64,000 nt of DNA, from positions 4,652,001 through 4,716,000 of the forward strand of contig NZ_CP109137.1 of the NCBI RefSeq assembly GCF_035918095.1. The letters are read 5' to 3'. The DNA is from Streptomyces sp. NBC_01750 (GTDB lineage Bacteria > Actinomycetota > Actinomycetes > Streptomycetales > Streptomycetaceae). The stretch's first letter is position 1, and each line of letters opens with the position of its first letter. Made by a program: the position numbers and the translations under genes. The notes beneath the pieces are model-generated. The model was not told the DNA's origin. It ran no database searches and saw nothing but the letters and a program-made list of their open reading frames with translations. Of this stretch, positions 1-8,013 are shown piece after piece.

Positions 1-299
1 GCGGCAGGCTCGGCAGCCGCCGGCTCCGGCTCGACGGGGGTGACCGGCTCGGCAGCCGCCGGTACCGGCGCCGGATCCGGCGAGGACTGGGCCGGGACCG
101 ACTTACGGCCCCGGCGGGGCTGCTTGTCGAAGGCCGCCGAGACCAGGTCCGCCGCGCGCTCCGCCGGCGACGGGGCCGGCACCGTCGCGGTGGCCGGTTC
201 TGTGCGCTCGGTCTGGGGCGGGACGGAGGCTGTCGTCGACCCGTTACTCTCCGAACGGTCGCTTCCAAACACCTTGCGCAGCAAGCTCCGAATGCCCAT
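1..299 (-). CDS. N-terminal part of an unrecognised protein (runs off the window)
   Basis: This minus-strand frame is open to the window edge. The protein starts MGIRSLLRKVFG and continues with a low-complexity segment rich in Pro, Ala, Glu and Thr that contains an AADLVSAAFDKQPRRGRKS stretch. I placed the start at 299 because GAAAGG sits about 8 nt upstream; an in-frame ATG at 317 has no ribosome binding site. The basic N-terminus followed by a Pro/Ala/Glu linker suggests a cytoplasmic protein whose folded domain lies outside the window. I do not recognise the family from this fragment. The opposite-strand reading of the same DNA has poor actinobacterial character. Confidence 0.55.
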   Translation of the reverse strand, partial: MGIRSLLRKVFGSDRSESNGSTTASVPPQTERTEPATATVPAPSPAERAADLVSAAFDKQPRRGRKSVPAQSSPDPAPVPAAAEPVTPVEPEPAAAEPA

Positions 300-467
300 G
301 GGCGAGGCCTTTCGCATGAGTTGAGTGCGGTGATTGTCCGCGCTTGGGCCGGGGGTCTATGGGGTGTCCTGGCCAGGGCGGACACGTAAGGTTAGCCGCC
401 GCCCGCGGCGATCTCCGGCAGGGGCGGCCCAGCGTCACGAGTCCCACCGCCAACGCCGCCCGACCGG

Positions 468-549
468 CCCCGGCCGCCCGCCCACCGCGCCCCGGCCGCC
501 CGCCCACCGCGCCCCGGCCGCGCGCCCAACCGCGCCTCGGCCGCGCCGG
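468..549. repeat. 22-bp GC-rich tandem repeat
   Basis: Two perfect 22-bp copies (468-489 and 490-511) of a CCCCGGCCGCCC-type unit are followed by a diverged third copy and a partial fourth, ending directly against the putative PHO box. The 300-661 interval has no gene. It holds only this repeat and the regulatory region of the phosphatase gene. Confidence 0.7.
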
Positions 550-571
550 ATTCATCCCTCGTTCACTTCAT
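550..571 (+). promoter_or_regulatory. Putative PHO box (PhoP site) upstream of phoX
   Basis: Two adjacent 11-bp direct-repeat units, ATTCATCCCTC and GTTCACTTCAT, match the Streptomyces PHO-box pattern built on GTTCACC-like heptamers. They lie about 90 bp upstream of a secreted phosphatase gene, a classic PhoR-PhoP target. The pattern is seen in the sequence; binding is inferred. Confidence 0.6.
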
Positions 572-661
572 GGCTGCCGCATTGCACACATGCGCACCTA
601 ACGTCGCGGCCGGACATATTCCGACACCATGTCGGCGCAGGGTGCGCCGGAGGAGGACGAA

Positions 662-2737
662 GTGCGCAAACTGCTGCCGCTGTTGAACACCAACCCCCAC
701 GGGGGCGGACGTTCCGCTCTCACCTGCCGGTACCGCTGCGGCGACGCCTGCTTCCACGAGGTGCCGAACACCAGCGACAACGCATATGTCGGCGATGTCA
801 TCGCGAGCGTGCTCTCCAGACGTTCTATGATGCGCGCCGCCGCCGTCGTGACCGTCGCCGCTGCCGCCGGCAGCGCGACCGTCATCGGGACGGGCGGCGG
901 GGCGCGGGCCACCGCCGCGCCCGTCGGCTCCGAGGACCGCCACGGGACCGGCCACGGCGGCAGGACCGACGGCGCCCGCGGCCTGCGCTTCGCCGCCGTC
1001 CCGCCCAACAAGGACGACCAGGTCACCGTTCCCGAGGGCTACTCCCAGAACGTCGTCATCCGCTGGGGCGAGCCGATCCTCCGCGGCGCCCCCGCCTTCG
1101 ACTCCGACAAGCAGACCGCCACGGCGCAGGCGGGCCAGTTCGGCTACAACAACGACTTCCTGAGCCTGCTCCCCCTCCGCGGCGAGCACGGTCGCCAGGT
1201 CCTCGTCGCCAACCACGAGTACACCGACGAGATCCTGATGTTCCGCGGCTACGACCCGCAGAACCCGACGCGCGAGCAGGTCGAGATCGCCTGGGCCGCG
1301 CACGGCCTGTCCGTCGTCGTGGTCCAGGAGGAGCACCGCAGCGGCAGGCTCACCCCGGTCACCCGCCACCCGCTCAACCGCCGTCTCACCGCGACCAGCG
1401 AGTTCAAGGTCACCGGCCCGGCCGCGGGCAGCCCCCTGCTGCGTACGAGCGCCGACGGGACCGGTACCAAGGTGCTCGGCACGCTCAACAACTGCGCGGG
1501 CGGCACCACCCCGTGGGGCACCACGCTGCACGGCGAGGAGAACTTCAACCAGTACTTCGCGGGCGGGTCGAGCGCCACGGACAAGCGGTACGGCATCGGC
1601 ACCGGCGCCACCGAGCGGAAGTGGGAGCGTTTCGACAAGCGCTTCGACGTGGCGCAGGAGCCCAACGAGCCGCACCGCTTCGGGTGGGTCGTCGAGCTCG
1701 ATCCGTGCGACCCCGACTTCACACCCCGCAAGCGCACCGCGCTGGGACGCTTCAAGCACGAGGCCGCGCAGCCGCGGCTGACCGCCGACGGGCGCCCCGT
1801 GGTCTACATGGGTGACGACGAGCGCTTCGACTACTTCTACAAGTTCGTGTCGAGCAAGCGGATGAAGAAGGGTTCGAGCCGGGCCGCGCGCGAGCACAAC
1901 CTCACCCTGCTCGACGAGGGCACGCTCTACGTGGCCAAGCTGACCGGCGACAGCCCGGCCGCGGAGATCGACGGCACCGGCAAGCTCCCGGACGACGGCG
2001 AGTTCGACGGCAGCGGGCAGTGGATTCCGCTGGCCACCGGAGACAGGTCCCACGTTCCCGGGATGACCGCCGAGGAGGTGTACGTCTTCACCCGCCTCGC
2101 CGCCGACAAGGTGGGCGCGACCAAGATGGATCGCCCCGAGGACGTCGAGCCGTCGCCGCGCACCGGCCGTGTCTACATCGCGCTGACCAACAACACCGAC
2201 CGCGGCAAGCCCGGCAAGGCCGCCGCCGACGAGGCCAACCCGCGCAACCTCAACAAGCACGGCCAGATCCTGGAGCTCGCCGAGCACTGGGACGACCCGG
2301 CCGGCGACGGCTTCGCCTGGCGGCTCTTCCTGGTCGCGGGCGACCCGAACGACCCCGCCACCTACTTCTCGGGCTTCCCGAAGGAGAAGGTGAGCCCCAT
2401 CTCGTGCCCGGACAATGTCGCCTTCGACCCGCACGGCAATCTGTGGATCTCCACGGACGGTAACCAACTGGGCTCCCACGACGGCCTGTTCGGTGTCGCC
2501 ACACACGGCGAGCGGCGCGGTGAGCTCAAGCAGTTCCTGACCGTTCCGAGCGGCGCCGAGACCTGTGGCCCGCTCGTCCAGGACCGTCGTGTCCTGGTCG
2601 CGGTCCAGCATCCGGGCGAGATCGACGGCGCGTCCGTCGAGAAGCCCGCGAGTGTCTGGCCCGACGGACCGGGCAAGATCGTCCGCCCGTCGGTCGTCGC
2701 GGTCTGGCGCAAGGACGGCCGGGACATCGGCGTCTGA
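662..2737 (+). CDS. phoX: PhoX-family alkaline phosphatase (DUF839), Tat-exported
   Basis: The 691-residue product is a PhoX-family (DUF839) phosphatase, expected to be a calcium-dependent secreted phosphomonoesterase that releases phosphate from organic esters. A twin-arginine signal (SRRSMMR at residues 52-58, then a hydrophobic Ala/Val stretch) follows a roughly 50-residue N-region, the usual PhoX layout. PhoX-like blocks include NHEYTDE, NNCAGGTTPWGT, ERFDYFYKFV, MDRPEDVEPSP and CPDNVAFDPHGNLW. I chose the GTG at 662 because GGAGGAGG ends 5 nt upstream; an ATG at 629 is in frame but lacks a ribosome binding site. A PHO box lies upstream and a hairpin follows the stop. The gene appears monocistronic and is probably induced by phosphate starvation. 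Confidence 0.92.
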   Translation: MRKLLPLLNTNPHGGGRSALTCRYRCGDACFHEVPNTSDNAYVGDVIASVLSRRSMMRAAAVVTVAAAAGSATVIGTGGGARATAAPVGSEDRHGTGHGGRTDGARGLRFAAVPPNKDDQVTVPEGYSQNVVIRWGEPILRGAPAFDSDKQTATAQAGQFGYNNDFLSLLPLRGEHGRQVLVANHEYTDEILMFRGYDPQNPTREQVEIAWAAHGLSVVVVQEEHRSGRLTPVTRHPLNRRLTATSEFKVTGPAAGSPLLRTSADGTGTKVLGTLNNCAGGTTPWGTTLHGEENFNQYFAGGSSATDKRYGIGTGATERKWERFDKRFDVAQEPNEPHRFGWVVELDPCDPDFTPRKRTALGRFKHEAAQPRLTADGRPVVYMGDDERFDYFYKFVSSKRMKKGSSRAAREHNLTLLDEGTLYVAKLTGDSPAAEIDGTGKLPDDGEFDGSGQWIPLATGDRSHVPGMTAEEVYVFTRLAADKVGATKMDRPEDVEPSPRTGRVYIALTNNTDRGKPGKAAADEANPRNLNKHGQILELAEHWDDPAGDGFAWRLFLVAGDPNDPATYFSGFPKEKVSPISCPDNVAFDPHGNLWISTDGNQLGSHDGLFGVATHGERRGELKQFLTVPSGAETCGPLVQDRRVLVAVQHPGEIDGASVEKPASVWPDGPGKIVRPSVVAVWRKDGRDIGV

Positions 2738-2761
2738 CCGCAGACCCGGAACGTGATCACT

Positions 2762-2789
2762 GGGTGGCGCGTACCTGTGCGCGCCACCC
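2762..2789 (+). terminator. Hairpin terminator after phoX
   Basis: A perfect 10-bp stem (2762-2771 with 2780-2789, GGGTGGCGCG) has an 8-nt loop and begins 24 nt after the phoX stop. There is no T-tract, as is common in Streptomyces. It may also serve the convergent gene ending at 2861. Confidence 0.65.
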
Positions 2790-2860
2790 CGTGCTGTCTC
2801 TCGCCGGAGTCAACCCCGGACGCATTCCCGGACGCCCGGTCCTCTCCCCACGGGCGGCCG

Positions 2861-3820
2861 TCAGCGCAGGCCCGCCCCGAGCCGGAACCGGGTGAACTGT
2901 TCCTCCGCGTCCCCCGTGTACGACCACGGCACCCGCGCCGCCTGCCTCCCCAGTAGCTCGAACAGCTGCGCGGCCTCGTCGTTGAGCCCCGCGTAACAGG
3001 CGGCGTGCGCCAGGTAGTTCAGCTCACCGATCTCCTCCGGCGCCGCCGGGCCGCCTGTCCGACCGCCGATCCAGCGGTCCCAGGTGCGCCGTACCTCGGT
3101 CACCGCCAGCTCGTGGTGCCAGTGCCGGCCGAAATCCCGTACCGGTGCCCGGCCCCGCGCGCCCTCGGCGACATAGCGGTACTCCTCCACCCGCGCGACC
3201 TGCACCAGCACCGGCAGCGGCGAACCGGGTGGCGCCGCGCCCGCAGCGTCCCTGGCGAAGTCGTACATCGTGCCGTGCGTGCCGTGCCAGCGGGCCGAGT
3301 AGTAGCGCAGCAGCTGCACATGGCCCTCAATGTTGTACGGGTCGCGGCGGCGCAACTCGTCCCACCAGCGACGCAGTTCACGCCGCTGGATGCCCTGCTC
3401 GTACAGGCGCGCCACCGTCAGCAGCGACACCCACGGCATGGGGTCGGCCGGGCGGGCGTCGGCCGCGCCCAGGCAGGCCATCACCGCCACATCGAGCCGT
3501 GCGTGGTCGAGACCGACGCCGCGGCCCACCTCGATCGCGTGGTTGAAGACCCGTACGACCTCCGTCGCCGCCCGCAGCACCGCCACGTCCGGGTTGCCGG
3601 GCTCCGCCGCCCGCCAGTTCTCCACGGCGGAGGAGCCGGCCGCCGCGTGTGCCAGCAGCCGCAGCCGGTGTGTACGCAGCGGCCAGTCGTCGCCGGTGGC
3701 GCTCAGCAGGTCACGTACGCCCTGCCAGCGGCCGATGACGATGTCGTGCAGAGCCTCGGTGAGCGGGCGGTCCCCGAACGCGGGGTCGAATTCGGGGACG
3801 AAGCGGCGGCGTGCGGCCAT
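2861..3820 (-). CDS. Conserved hypothetical protein, helical TPR-like
   Basis: The 319-residue protein has no signal peptide or membrane segment. It is almost wholly alpha-helical, with paired-helix repeats reminiscent of tetratricopeptide folds (for example WRAAEPGNPDVAVLRAATEVVRV near residues 70-92 and the C-terminal LNYLAHAACYAGLNDEAAQLFELLG). It begins MAARRRFVPEFDPAFGD. The start at 3820 has AGGGAAG about 10 nt upstream. The gene lies 20 nt behind the amino-acid permease gene on the same strand and is probably co-transcribed with it. I know of no defined biochemical function; a protein-interaction role is inferred from the fold only. Confidence 0.8.
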   Translation of the reverse strand: MAARRRFVPEFDPAFGDRPLTEALHDIVIGRWQGVRDLLSATGDDWPLRTHRLRLLAHAAAGSSAVENWRAAEPGNPDVAVLRAATEVVRVFNHAIEVGRGVGLDHARLDVAVMACLGAADARPADPMPWVSLLTVARLYEQGIQRRELRRWWDELRRRDPYNIEGHVQLLRYYSARWHGTHGTMYDFARDAAGAAPPGSPLPVLVQVARVEEYRYVAEGARGRAPVRDFGRHWHHELAVTEVRRTWDRWIGGRTGGPAAPEEIGELNYLAHAACYAGLNDEAAQLFELLGRQAARVPWSYTGDAEEQFTRFRLGAGLR

Positions 3821-3840
3821 CTGCGGCACTTCCCTGCTTC

Positions 3841-5316
3841 TCAGAAGTCCGTGGCCAGCGACTTGTCGGCGTAGTCGGGGTGCCGGGAGGCGGAGTTGGC
3901 GTAACTCTCCTGTGTCTCCCTGGCCAGCGACGCGTCCAGCCGGGCGGGACGGTAGTACGCACTGCCCTGCCGCCAGTACCGGATCATCGGCACCACACCG
4001 ATGGCGAGACCACCGAGGCCGATCCCTGTCGACGCCGCACTCAGCTCGCCCAGCGCCTCGAAGAAGATCCAGAGCATGAACAGCGCTCCGAGCAGCGGCC
4101 AGGCGCCGCCGAGGACGAAGTCCCGTACCGACCCCAGAAGGGTTCTGCGGTACGCGACGACCGCCGCGATTCCCGCCAGACCGTAGTAGAACGCGATCTG
4201 CAGGCCGATCGCCGCGACGGCCGCGGCCAGCACATCGCCGACCGAGCCGAGCGTGGTGGAGGCCACGAACATCGCGAGCGCCACCGCGCCGACGACGGCG
4301 ACCGCCACCCACGGAGTGTTCCACCGGCGGTGCACCGTGCCGAGCGCGGCCGGCATGGAACGGTCCCTGCCCATCGCGAACAGCGAGCGCGTGACCTGGA
4401 TCAAAGTCGTCTCGAGCGTGGCGACGGTGGACAACAGCACCGCCACGACCAGGAGTTTTCCGCCGACGCCCGGCCAGATCGCCTCGCCGAGTGCGCCCAG
4501 CACATTGGCGCCGCCGGCCTTGATGTCCTCGGCGGTCAGGATCACATTCACCGCGATCGTGAACGCCTCGAAGAGAAGGAAGACGACACCGACGCCGACA
4601 AGCGCCGCGAGACCGGCCGTGCGGCGGCTGTTGCGGGTCTCCTCGCTGAGGTTGCTGGTGACGTCCCAGCCCCAGTAGTAGAAGGTCGCGATCAGCGCGC
4701 CCGACGCGAAGCCGGAGGCTCCGTCGAAGTGCGAGAAGCCGAGCCAGGACCAGTCGAAGGCGGCCGCGGCCCCGTGGTGCAGCAGCGCGGCGAGGATGAA
4801 GAACAGCAGGATCGCCAGCTCGACACCGGACATCAGCAGCTGCGCACGTACGGTCAGCCGGGCGCCGCCCAGGACGACCAGCAGCATCGCCAGGAACCAG
4901 GCCGCGCCGACCGCTGTCGCGAGGACGGTGCTCTCGGCGAGGGACGGATCGAAGAGCGCGAGCGTCATCGCGCCGGCCGGCAGCGAACCGGCCACCATGA
5001 ATATCGTCGCGGAGACGACGAGCGCCCAGCCGGACAGGAACCCGAGGAAGGGATGGAGGGTGCGGCCCACCCAGGAGTAGCTGGCGCCCGCGTTGATGTC
5101 GATCCGGCCGAGCCTGCGGAAGGCCAGGACGATGCCGAGCATCGGTATGGCGCAGTACAGCAGTGCGGCCGGTCCGGCGAGACCGACGGAGGCGAAGAGT
5201 ACGGCGCTGGTGGCGGCGATCGAGTAGGCGGGGGCGCTGCCCGCGACGGCCATCACGATGGTGTCGAACGTGTTGAGGACGTTGGGCTGAAGCCCTCTGC
5301 CGGAGCTGCTGCGCAT
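3841..5316 (-). CDS. APC-superfamily amino-acid permease
   Basis: The 491-residue membrane protein has about 12 hydrophobic segments. It carries the APC hallmark near the N-terminus (LNTFDTIVMAVAGSAPAYSIAATSA) and a second conserved block (FYYWGWDVTSNLSEETRNSRRTAG). This is a cytoplasmic-membrane, proton- or exchange-coupled transporter for amino acids or related amines; the substrate cannot be told from sequence. I chose the ATG at 5316 (GGAG, 6-nt spacing); the frame extends upstream to 5484, but that part is not membrane-like. The downstream helical protein gene follows after 20 nt. Confidence 0.88.
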   Translation of the reverse strand: MRSSSGRGLQPNVLNTFDTIVMAVAGSAPAYSIAATSAVLFASVGLAGPAALLYCAIPMLGIVLAFRRLGRIDINAGASYSWVGRTLHPFLGFLSGWALVVSATIFMVAGSLPAGAMTLALFDPSLAESTVLATAVGAAWFLAMLLVVLGGARLTVRAQLLMSGVELAILLFFILAALLHHGAAAAFDWSWLGFSHFDGASGFASGALIATFYYWGWDVTSNLSEETRNSRRTAGLAALVGVGVVFLLFEAFTIAVNVILTAEDIKAGGANVLGALGEAIWPGVGGKLLVVAVLLSTVATLETTLIQVTRSLFAMGRDRSMPAALGTVHRRWNTPWVAVAVVGAVALAMFVASTTLGSVGDVLAAAVAAIGLQIAFYYGLAGIAAVVAYRRTLLGSVRDFVLGGAWPLLGALFMLWIFFEALGELSAASTGIGLGGLAIGVVPMIRYWRQGSAYYRPARLDASLARETQESYANSASRHPDYADKSLATDF

Positions 5317-5574
5317 GGAATTCTCCGAATGCCCATGGGACGAATGCCCTTGTGCCGCACGACATATGTCGGCATGTAAGAAACGAACGCCCGCTCCGGA
5401 GTGAAGGCCTCCGTAAAGGGAGAACGTGCGCATCGTAGTCGGATGTGCGCGGTGAGGTGAGGGGGTGGGGCTTCCCCCGCCCACAACAGGCTGGATGACG
5501 TCATGGGCCGGTTCCCTCGTGCTCCGTAGTCATTGCCCGTGCGGCCGGCGGGGGCAAAATCGTAGAGTCGGTAC

Positions 5575-5970
5575 ATGGCTGCAGAGGTTTCGGACGAGGG
5601 CACCGTAAGGATCGACGCGTGGATCTGGTCGGTCCGGCTCACGAAGACCCGCTCCCAGGCGGCGTCCGCCTGCCGGGCAGGCCATGTCCGGGTGAACGAT
5701 GAACGGGTGAAGCCGGCGCATACCGTGCGGTCGGGGGACAAGGTGCGCCTCTTCCACGCGGGGCGGGAGCGGCTGGTGGTCGTCTCGAAGATCGTCCGGA
5801 AGCGCGTGGGCCCGCCGGTGGCGGCCCAGTGCTACGTGGACAACAGCCCGCCGCCACCGCCGAGGGAATTCGTGGCACCCGTGGCGGTACGGGAGAGGGG
5901 AGCGGGCCGCCCGACAAAGCGCGACCGCCGCGAAATGGAACGCCTCCAGGGCGGGCTCCCGAAGGCATAG
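5575..5970 (+). CDS. S4-domain RNA-binding protein, Hsp15-like
   Basis: The 131-residue protein has an N-terminal S4 RNA-binding domain (residues about 10-60: RIDAWIWSVRLTKTRS, then AGHVRVNDERVKPAHTVRSGD). A basic C-terminal tail ends RPTKRDRREMERLQG. This is the architecture of Hsp15, which recycles stalled 50S subunits carrying nascent peptide in E. coli. The start has no Shine-Dalgarno, but TAGAGT lies 6 nt upstream, which fits leaderless translation. The gene stands alone between the divergent permease gene and the convergent hydrolase gene. Confidence 0.88.
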   Translation: MAAEVSDEGTVRIDAWIWSVRLTKTRSQAASACRAGHVRVNDERVKPAHTVRSGDKVRLFHAGRERLVVVSKIVRKRVGPPVAAQCYVDNSPPPPPREFVAPVAVRERGAGRPTKRDRREMERLQGGLPKA

Positions 5971-6044
5971 GAGACCCGGGCGGGCGCCTGTGCCCCGCCC
6001 CGTGGTGCGGGATCCCGTGCGTGGGCTCCGGACCCGGGCCCGCG

Positions 6045-6854
6045 TCAGTGCACGCGACCGAGCCTTTCCGCGCCGAACAGCGCGAACTCGTGCGCGTCGT
6101 GCGACGAGAAGATCCGGATCAGCCTCGGGTCCGCACGCCGCAGCTCCCGCAGCCGCTCCAGCTGCGTCAGCCGCTCACCGTGGTTCTCCGCGACCAGCCG
6201 CTGGTGCAGTGCCACCGGGCGCGGGCAGCGCGGTCGGCGGGTGTCGATCTCGCCGTGGAAGAAGTACGCGTCGCCGGCGTGCAGCAACCACCGCTCCGGC
6301 TCCTGCACGGCCACCCCGCAGTGCCCCCGGGAGTGCCCCGGCAGTGGCACCATCAGGATGTCCGGTGAGCGCAGCACCCGTGCCGCCGCGAAGCCGTGCC
6401 AGCTGGAGTCCGCCGTGTCGTGGACGACCCACCGCGGACCGTGCGCCCACTGGGCCGGGACATAGCGACTGGAGTCCTGACGCGACTCGCGTCGCATCGC
6501 CGCCCGGTACTCGTCGGCCATCACATGGACCCGCGCGTCGGGGAAGTCCGCGAGACCGCCGGCGTGGTCCTGGTCGAGATGGGTGACGATGATGTCCTGT
6601 ACGTCGTACGGGTCGTAACCCAGCGCCCGGATCTGATGGACCGCCGTACGGGAGAGATCCAGTGTCGGCCGCATGGTCCGCCGGAAGAACGGCCCGAGCC
6701 GCCGCGGGTCCGAGATATCAGCGGCGCCCAGACCCGTGTCGACCAGGACGAGGCCGCTGCCCGTCACCACCAGCAGGCAGTGGGCGACCAGTGGGGCGCC
6801 GCCGACCGGGTGCATCGGGGCGCAGTCGAGGTGGTGGACGACGGGCAGAGACAT
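6045..6854 (-). CDS. Metallo-beta-lactamase-fold hydrolase (lactonase-like)
   Basis: The 269-residue protein has the metal-binding motif THLDQDHAGG (residues 91-100), in which the usual second His of HxHxDH is Asp, as in some N-acyl homoserine lactonase-like subgroups. Further ligands are visible at PGHSRGH (His174/178), HAGDAYFF (Asp195) and the C-terminal SSHDAHEF. A cytoplasmic zinc hydrolase of the AiiA/lactonase-like branch is likely; the substrate is unknown, and quorum-signal or gamma-butyrolactone hydrolysis is only a possibility. The gene starts 12 nt after the SnoaL-like remnant. The two form an operon behind palindromic operators and divergent from a TetR gene. Confidence 0.82.
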   Translation of the reverse strand: MSLPVVHHLDCAPMHPVGGAPLVAHCLLVVTGSGLVLVDTGLGAADISDPRRLGPFFRRTMRPTLDLSRTAVHQIRALGYDPYDVQDIIVTHLDQDHAGGLADFPDARVHVMADEYRAAMRRESRQDSSRYVPAQWAHGPRWVVHDTADSSWHGFAAARVLRSPDILMVPLPGHSRGHCGVAVQEPERWLLHAGDAYFFHGEIDTRRPRCPRPVALHQRLVAENHGERLTQLERLRELRRADPRLIRIFSSHDAHEFALFGAERLGRVH

Positions 6855-6866
6855 GCGAGGCTCCGG

Positions 6867-7049
6867 CTACGCGGGGAAGGGAAGGGACGACGCGAGGCCG
6901 AGCTGGGTGAGGATCGTCGCGGTGTCGAAGTAGACGCGCTCGCAGACCGGTTGCTCGTCCTCGAAGAGGAACACCGCCGGCGTCAGGCAGCGGGAGGCGC
7001 GTCCGGCGGGTGGGACGAGGACGAGAGCCTCACGCGTTTCCTTCGTCAT
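6867..7049 (-). pseudogene. Internally deleted SnoaL-like protein (NTF2 fold)
   Basis: The 60-codon frame joins a typical SnoaL-like start (MTKETREAL) directly to a typical SnoaL-like end (VFLFEDEQPVCERVYFDTATILTQLGLA). Full-length members run about 120-150 residues, so the central core appears to have been lost in frame. The ribosome binding site (GGAGG, 9-nt spacing) and the palindromic operators upstream are intact, so it may still be transcribed as the leader cistron of the lactonase-like gene. A genuine very short protein is the alternative, but it would lack the NTF2 barrel. Confidence 0.6.
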
Positions 7050-7075
7050 TTTGCGGGCCCTCCAGGCCGGTTGCT

Positions 7076-7100
7076 CCCGTACTTACGCCGTAAGTACGGG
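7076..7100. promoter_or_regulatory. Perfect 25-bp palindromic operator
   Basis: CCCGTACTTACG, one central base, then CGTAAGTACGGG form a perfect inverted repeat between a TetR gene and its divergent operon. This is the expected arrangement for a TetR operator controlling both directions. Confidence 0.75.
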
Positions 7101-7112
7101 ACCGAGAGAAGC

Positions 7113-7127
7113 ACTTACGCTGTAAGC
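7113..7127. promoter_or_regulatory. Second TetR-type half-matching operator
   Basis: ACTTAC-GCT-GTAAGC repeats the core half-sites of the 25-bp palindrome about 32 bp centre-to-centre downstream, close to the TetR gene. A pair of sites would allow cooperative or differential repression. Confidence 0.6.
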
Positions 7128-7176
7128 CGTCAAGGAGGACAGCAAGAGTCCGCGAAACCCCCCCAGGAGCCACCCG

Positions 7177-7899
7177 ATGTCTGACGGAAGACCCCGTCAA
7201 CCACCCACGGAGCGCGGCACATCGGCTCACCGGCCGCCGGCCCGCGAGCCGTTGTGCCGTGAGCGGATCGTCGGCGCCGCGCTCCAGATCATCGACAACG
7301 AGGGCGTGGACGCGCTCTCCATGCGCCGGATCGCCGCCACCCTCGGCGTCCAGGCGATGTCGCTCTACAACCACGTGGGCGGCAAGGAGGACGTTCTCGA
7401 CGGGGTCACGGAGTACATCACCACGGACATGCAGCTGTCCCGGCGGTCCGGCGGTGGCTGGGAGGACGGCATCCGCTCGGTCGCGTACGCATTCAGGCGC
7501 TCGTCACTGCGTCACCCGCGCGCCTGCGAGCTGGTTCTCACCCGCCAGCTCTCCTCCCCCGGAGCACTCCCGACCATCAACTGCTCTCTCTCCGTCCTGC
7601 TCGACCACGGTTTCGACGAGGCAGCCGCCGTGCATGCCCTGCGGCTGCTCATCGCCTTCCAGGTCGGCTCACTGCTGCGGGAGTTCCATTCGCCCTGCTT
7701 CAAGGGGGAGGAGGAGTCGGCCGTACGGGAGCGCGCGGCGCATCTCGAGGACTCGGGATTCCCGGCGGTGGCGAAGCTCGCGTCGAAGCTGGCGGTGATC
7801 GACCACGAGGCGGAGTTCACCTTCGGGCTCGAGCTGCTGATCAACGCGCTGCGCCGGTACGCCCCCGGGCAGTCCGAGGACGCCGGGCCCTCCCGGTGA
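7177..7899 (+). CDS. TetR/AcrR-family transcriptional regulator
   Basis: The 240-residue protein has an N-terminal helix-turn-helix (RIVGAALQIIDNEGVDALSMRRIAATLGVQAMSLYNHVGGKEDV split over residues about 29-72). A TetR-class C-terminal ligand-binding domain of about 150 residues follows. It is divergent from the SnoaL-remnant and lactonase-like operon, with a perfect 25-bp palindrome and a second half-matching site in between. Autoregulation and repression of that operon are therefore likely. The ligand is unknown. Confidence 0.9.
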   Translation: MSDGRPRQPPTERGTSAHRPPAREPLCRERIVGAALQIIDNEGVDALSMRRIAATLGVQAMSLYNHVGGKEDVLDGVTEYITTDMQLSRRSGGGWEDGIRSVAYAFRRSSLRHPRACELVLTRQLSSPGALPTINCSLSVLLDHGFDEAAAVHALRLLIAFQVGSLLREFHSPCFKGEEESAVRERAAHLEDSGFPAVAKLASKLAVIDHEAEFTFGLELLINALRRYAPGQSEDAGPSR

Positions 7900-8013
7900 G
7901 TTGCGGCGCATCGCGACAGCCGCAACGAAGTCGCCGAGACTGACGTCCTTGCTACCGACGTCCTTACTGTGGAGTGACTCGACCGTCTCAGCATCCCGCG
8001 CCCGGAGGCCGGA

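Noticed and set aside
563..2611. Minus-strand 682-codon open frame opposite phoX
   Set aside because: It is antisense to a clearly recognised phosphatase, with composition typical of shadow reading.
286..5339. 17-bp identical match (CTCCGAATGCCCATGGG) at 286 and 5323
   Set aside because: Roughly one such match is not surprising in 64 kb of GC-rich DNA. The contexts differ and no larger repeat surrounds it.
3840..5365. Upstream part of the frame that contains the helical TPR-like protein
   Set aside because: Only the part from 3820 downward is coding. The rest is out of frame with the permease and reads as Arg-rich noise.
3811..5379. Plus-strand 522-codon frame opposite the permease
   Set aside because: It has high Arg, Asp and Gln content and no fold. 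The permease on the other strand has unmistakable transporter motifs.
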